The position numbers and the translations under genes are program-made. DNA of 64,000 nt from Bromus sterilis (lineage: Eukaryota > Streptophyta > Magnoliopsida > Poales > Poaceae), in NCBI GenBank assembly GCA_950022295.1, contig OX465597.1, positions 382,509,016 to 382,573,015 on the forward strand, written 5' to 3'. Each line of letters opens with the position of its first letter. The stretch's first letter is position 1. Below, one piece after another: positions 59,944 to 64,000 of the stretch. The notes under the pieces were generated by a model. It made no database searches. It was given only the letters and a program-made list of their open reading frames with translations, and was not told where the DNA came from.

Positions 59944-61637
59944 TTCTGTAAAATTGATGCACGAGAAAATATGTCAGGCAAAGTATTATCCTTTCCCTTA
60001 ATATGCTCAAAATTTACTCTATACCCATTTCCAGCTATGGTATCTTCAAATAAGACCCATCTTCTAGTCGAGCTTTTCTTACTATTAATTTGATTATAAT
60101 ATCTACATATTGCTTCGCAATCAGTTCGCACTGTGAATTCTTTAAATCCGAGGTATAATCTAAAAGCATTTATTGCATTGACTACTGCAAGAATTTCTCT
60201 ATCAATATTATTTACCGTCTTTAATTTATAACTTCCTGAAGCGTATCTACAGATCTTTTCTTCTGCCTTAGGGGAATATTTATTTGGTTTCTGTTTTAAT
60301 ATAGCACCCCATCCTACCTTAGATGCATCGGTTTCAATAATAAAATAATTGTCTTCTAAAGGCAATTCCAAAGGCTTTAAATTCTTGACCTTTTCTTTAA
60401 TGGCCTTTACTAATTTTATATCCTCAGAGTTAAAGTATCTTTGGCCATTCTTTCTTAATTTAGCATATAGAGGTCCTGCTAACTTCGCTAAATTATCTAT
60501 ATAATTTCTTGCATAGTTTACAATTCCTAAAAATTGTTGTAAAACCTTTTTATCACTCATATTATCAGGAAACTGTAAAATTTTCTTTGCAATATGCTCT
60601 TGTAAATATATTTTCCCTTCTCCTATTTCATGCCCAAGGAAATTGATTTTCTCTTTGCAAATTTCCATCTTCTTCTTTGATAGTATTAGCCCATTTTGTT
60701 CTACCTTTCTGAAGAAAACTTCAAGATGAGCTATATGTTCTTTGTATGATTTTGAAAATACTAACAAATCATCTACATATACCAATATGAATGCTTGATT
60801 TTCATTAAATATATTTTGCATTTTTCTTTGAAATAGTGCAGGTGCATTCTTTAGACCTAATGGCATTACTAGCCATTCATAGTGGCCTTGTGGACATGTA
60901 AAAGCTGTCCAAGGAATAGATTCTTCTGACATCTTAACTTGCCAAAACCCTGCTTTCAAATCAAATTTAGAGAAATATCTGCTCCCTTGTATTCTATTGA
61001 TCCATTCTTGCTTATTAGGTATATTATATGCATCATCTACTGTGTTGTCATTTAGTCTTTTGTAATTAATTACCATTCTAGATTTTCCTCTAACTTCTTC
61101 AGCATGATTTCTAACTATAAAGGCAGCAGATCGATGAGGACTTCTGCTTTCTCTAATTGCTTTTAATTTTAGTAGCTCTTCAATATGCATTTTAAACTCT
61201 TCAATATCTTTAGGAGTAGCTTCTATTGGTCCCGACTTAATTATATAGTCTGGGTTTATAATGTTTATTTTGCAAACTATGGAGTTCTTATCCCAATGCT
61301 TCATTGGTATTTCTCCAATAATTTGTATATTCTCTAGTCTTTGTACAATTTTGTCTATATCTTTTTTGGATTTAATATCTCTATACCAATTTGGCGAGAA
61401 TGATTGTAATCCTATACATTCTGTATGTGTATTTTCTATATGATATTCTTCTATGGTTTCACTAAGTTCTTCTTCTTTGCAGAATTCTGGGAGATCCGAG
61501 CAATATTCCTCTTGCAAATTAGATATTTCTACATTTTGTGTAGATTTTCTTTGCTTTCGAACCTCTGATATGTATGGGAGATTATCTTGACGTGGGATAA
61601 ATGTAACCCCATCTTCATGTATAATTGTGGTTTGCAC
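59940..61637 (-). CDS. Reverse transcriptase-RNase H of an endogenous pararetrovirus
   Basis: 565 codons counted from a GTG; there is no nearby ATG, and the frame is actually open from about 61670. The RT palm is intact: F-D-L-K-A-G-F-W at residues 225-232, the M-P-L-G-L-K-N-A-P segment, and the catalytic Y-V-D-D at 287-290. The RNase H domain keeps all four acidic positions (D437, E481, D506, D555 in this numbering). The lack of a start codon and the frame relation to the upstream coat-protease ORF indicate that this was the C-terminal part of a larger polyprotein (see findings). No premature stop is present inside the RT or RNase H. It copies the pregenomic RNA into DNA in the living virus. 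Confidence 0.85.
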   Translation of the reverse strand: MQTTIIHEDGVTFIPRQDNLPYISEVRKQRKSTQNVEISNLQEEYCSDLPEFCKEEELSETIEEYHIENTHTECIGLQSFSPNWYRDIKSKKDIDKIVQRLENIQIIGEIPMKHWDKNSIVCKINIINPDYIIKSGPIEATPKDIEEFKMHIEELLKLKAIRESRSPHRSAAFIVRNHAEEVRGKSRMVINYKRLNDNTVDDAYNIPNKQEWINRIQGSRYFSKFDLKAGFWQVKMSEESIPWTAFTCPQGHYEWLVMPLGLKNAPALFQRKMQNIFNENQAFILVYVDDLLVFSKSYKEHIAHLEVFFRKVEQNGLILSKKKMEICKEKINFLGHEIGEGKIYLQEHIAKKILQFPDNMSDKKVLQQFLGIVNYARNYIDNLAKLAGPLYAKLRKNGQRYFNSEDIKLVKAIKEKVKNLKPLELPLEDNYFIIETDASKVGWGAILKQKPNKYSPKAEEKICRYASGSYKLKTVNNIDREILAVVNAINAFRLYLGFKEFTVRTDCEAICRYYNQINSKKSSTRRWVLFEDTIAGNGYRVNFEHIKGKDNTLPDIFSRASILQK

Positions 61638-61660
61638 AGATTGTTGTAAAAATCTTAATC

Positions 61661-64000
61661 CTATATCATGTCATCATTTATTACTGACAAATCTCTTATT
61701 GTAATTTCATCTATGATATATTTTGTGCCATTTATATAGGCTTCAATATTATATGCCAGTTGGTTATGGATTTTCTTTATTCCTGACATATCTGTGGATA
61801 CTTCGGCTATCTTGTCGTCTATAGTTTTGACTATTTCAGGACATCTCACAAAGTATTTATCATGAATGATATTCTTTGTGCAACCAGTATCTAGTAGTGC
61901 TAATATTTTATAAGAAATGTTTGGATTTAGCACTAATCTGACTGGGATTCTTATCCCTAGAACTTCTTTGAATGGTAATCGCACAATATATTTGTTTCCA
62001 AAACTAGTTATAGCATCTTTTAATTGTATTAGCTTATCTCCTTTTTTATCTCTTACTGTGACCATTTGTTCTTTCATTTCTGTGCCATCAGTAGCCCTTT
62101 TTTCATGTTCTTCATTATCTTTTTCTTTCAGATTTTCTTCTAGCTTATCTTTTAATACTTCTAACTCCTCTTCTAGTTTATTTATTCTATTTTCTAGATT
62201 TCTAACTCTTCTATTTAATATATATTCATCTGGTTCTAATTCTATTTCCTGTCTCCAGCCTTGATTTTTTGCCTTTAAGCAAGAGGCACAAGCTTGCTTT
62301 AAACATAGGTTACATGTGGACCTATTTTCTTGGCTTGGGTAATATATGCAAAAAGCACATTTAATATTATAATCACCCTTTCCTCTAATCCAGTCATGCT
62401 CACAATCTACTTGGTTCATCATTTCAATTTTTAGTCCTGCTAATTCATCTATTAGATCTATCTCATCACTGCTCGATTCTTCTTCTAAGACTTCATTTTC
62501 TATTTCATCTGTCTCTATGATTGAATATATTGACTCATCATCTTTTATTTCATCATCACATACTAGAATATTTTCATTGACACTATCTATGATTAATACT
62601 CTTTCTTGTTCTTCATATTTACTAGAGTACCTTTTTTTATCCTTATTTGGACAAGTTTTACTCAGATGGTCAGGTGAGTTGCATATAAAACACCTACAAG
62701 TTTTATCATAAGATTTTCTAGGATTATATCTTCTTACATTTCTCTTATGTAAGAAAGGGGCTCTATTATCAGACCTTCTTAGGAAAAATCTTTTCTTTGT
62801 TCTAAAATTTCTATTATCTCGCATTTGGGGTTTATAATGTTTCTTGCTTCTATGCCTTTCTTCCCCATATGTGAGTGGTATTTGGACAATGTTATTACAG
62901 AAATTGTAATCTGATTTCTTCATAGACCTTTGAGCTTGTATATCTGTACATACCTTTCTTAAATGTTTAAAAACATATGTTATGGCTTGTGATATGTTTA
63001 AAACGGTTCCCGCTGTTTCCTTCTTGTATTCTTCAAATATTATAGATCCTAATGGATCGGGCAATTTATTAAAATATCTTTCAACTACACCTTTATTAAA
63101 ACCTTGCTTAGCGGTTGTAGCATTATATAAGTAGTGTTGAGAAAACTCTTTTATGCCTTTCCAACTAGTTAGCGTTAATTTTTCTATTTCTCTCAACCTT
63201 TCATTTTGTAAAGATGTATGTCCTAATTCTGGATCTTCTGCTATAATCATATTTGATATAACATTTGCAAAGTTATTTGGATTACTTCCGGCTCTTTTTA
63301 ATTCTTCATATTGATTAGGATAAGTCTCTACCCATTGTTCCCATAGAACTTTTACTGACTCTCCTAAAAATGTCTCAAGATATGTTAACATGTCTTCAAC
63401 CTTAGTGCCTATACTATATTGGTTTTGTATATATTTTTGCACGATTAGCCCTTTCCAAATGCTAATTATATTTGGCCAATCTATAGGATCATGTGCGGCT
63501 AAATTCAATATCGCACCATCATTTCTAGTATTTTGAAATTGTACCGGCTTTTCAAAATCTCTTCTTCGAGAACCCATGTATTTGTATTGTCCGGGAATAT
63601 ATGTAGGTTGATAGTCATCTTTCTCTGGGGGCCATTTTCCAGCTGATCTGGTTGGTCTCTCCCTTTCACCTTCTCTTTTTACTGAACTATCACCATATCC
63701 CTTTCTTCTTTTATTACTATTTTCTACTTCCATGGCTTCCATAGCATTTTCTAAATTGTGTAGCCCAACCTCATCTAGGGAATTATAAAAGTCACTATTT
63801 TGTTCTGAATCATCATAATATTCATCTTCTATCAACATTTCTCTCATTAATTCCTCTTCTTCCTCATAGCTTTCTAATAATAACTTATTATTTATATCCC
63901 ATTGCTCTTCTTCACTAATAACTTCATTTTTATGACTTTCAACAATATTCTTACCTTTGTTTCTATTGTTATTATTGTTATTGTTATCAATGATATCAAT
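61661..64000 (-). CDS. Coat protein-protease region of an endogenous pararetrovirus, partial
   Basis: The frame is open to the right edge, at least 51 codons beyond the first in-window ATG at 63847, so the start and probably the movement protein lie outside. Numbering from that ATG: an acidic N-terminal part (1-45), the capsid domain (about 75-300), a basic stretch, then the coat zinc finger C-x-C-x2-C-x4-H-x4-C at 384-399. A second cluster, C-x2-C-x11-C-x2-C-x4-C-x2-C, lies at 497-523 and is known from badnaviruses and tungroviruses. A coiled coil (about 545-585) and a retropepsin with D-T-G at 653-655 follow. The stop at 61661 falls within the protease's C-terminal part. No internal stop was seen. 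Confidence 0.85.
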   Translation of the reverse strand: MDIIDNNNNNNNRNKGKNIVESHKNEVISEEEQWDINNKLLLESYEEEEELMREMLIEDEYYDDSEQNSDFYNSLDEVGLHNLENAMEAMEVENSNKRRKGYGDSSVKREGERERPTRSAGKWPPEKDDYQPTYIPGQYKYMGSRRRDFEKPVQFQNTRNDGAILNLAAHDPIDWPNIISIWKGLIVQKYIQNQYSIGTKVEDMLTYLETFLGESVKVLWEQWVETYPNQYEELKRAGSNPNNFANVISNMIIAEDPELGHTSLQNERLREIEKLTLTSWKGIKEFSQHYLYNATTAKQGFNKGVVERYFNKLPDPLGSIIFEEYKKETAGTVLNISQAITYVFKHLRKVCTDIQAQRSMKKSDYNFCNNIVQIPLTYGEERHRSKKHYKPQMRDNRNFRTKKRFFLRRSDNRAPFLHKRNVRRYNPRKSYDKTCRCFICNSPDHLSKTCPNKDKKRYSSKYEEQERVLIIDSVNENILVCDDEIKDDESIYSIIETDEIENEVLEEESSSDEIDLIDELAGLKIEMMNQVDCEHDWIRGKGDYNIKCAFCIYYPSQENRSTCNLCLKQACASCLKAKNQGWRQEIELEPDEYILNRRVRNLENRINKLEEELEVLKDKLEENLKEKDNEEHEKRATDGTEMKEQMVTVRDKKGDKLIQLKDAITSFGNKYIVRLPFKEVLGIRIPVRLVLNPNISYKILALLDTGCTKNIIHDKYFVRCPEIVKTIDDKIAEVSTDMSGIKKIHNQLAYNIEAYINGTKYIIDEITIRDLSVINDDMI

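Larger units (their letters stand above)
57650..64000 (-). mobile_element. Endogenous pararetrovirus (tungrovirus/badnavirus-like), partial
   Basis: Gene order on the minus strand is coat-protease, RT-RNase H, viroplasmin-like, promoter, leader and primer site, as in a linearised Caulimoviridae genome. The second cysteine cluster points to the badnavirus/tungrovirus branch, and such endogenous copies are known in Oryza and Aegilops (the RTBV-like or Orendovirus group). The left limit lies within about 57646-57666, next to TA repeats; the right limit is outside. No integrase is present, as expected. Confidence 0.8.

Overview
The window is nuclear DNA from a large, repeat-rich grass genome, almost certainly a Triticeae (wheat, Aegilops or barley group). 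The signs are a BARE/Angela-type Copia LTR, a Sabrina/Athila-like Gypsy element with a tRNA-Asp primer site, a CACTA element, a Stowaway MITE, an RTE-type LINE tail and a tungrovirus/badnavirus-like endogenous pararetrovirus. There is no prokaryotic gene organisation and no clearly intact host gene of normal size. Family names are from memory of typical termini and were not searched. All differences were counted by eye.

Layout, left half. Bases 1-1855 look like the decayed 3' interior of a Gypsy element ending in a polypurine tract, followed by a 4.6-kb LTR (1856-6450). From 6451 to 33001 lies a nested stack that target-site duplications (TSDs) resolve cleanly. A Gypsy-type LTR (6451-7381 plus 30961-33001) was entered by a + strand non-autonomous Gypsy element (7382-30955, TSD gcaag, both LTRs 1669 bp). 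The 5' LTR of that element holds an antisense solo LTR (7698-22756, TSD gccgc). The solo LTR holds a Copia element (from 8787 to 20082, TSD cgggg) and a CACTA element (20150-22276, TSD gaa). A 9.17-kb tandem duplication is superimposed: 6741-8786 plus the Copia LTR recur at 15913-20082, so the Copia interior is followed by a second copy of its own upstream flank.

Layout, right half. From 33002 to 57600 the sequence is AT-rich intergenic DNA with a Stowaway MITE, three tandem units carrying a small membrane-protein-like ORF (34812-37803), an A-B-A-B-A-B-A tandem array of 1.43-kb period (37909-42710), a tRNA-derived SINE head, a broken antisense thaumatin-like gene (48305-48960), the 3' end of an RTE-type LINE, degenerate subterminal-type repeats and an inverted-repeat element (56920-57533).

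From about 57650 to the right edge lies an endogenous pararetrovirus on the minus strand, continuing past the window. It has a coat/protease ORF, an RT-RNase H ORF, a viroplasmin-like ORF, a TATA box, a long leader and a tRNA-Met primer site, in the order expected of a Caulimoviridae genome. Its ORFs are unusually open for an old insertion, but the protease-RT junction is out of frame. This and the duplication inside the nested stack are the two most interesting parts of the window.
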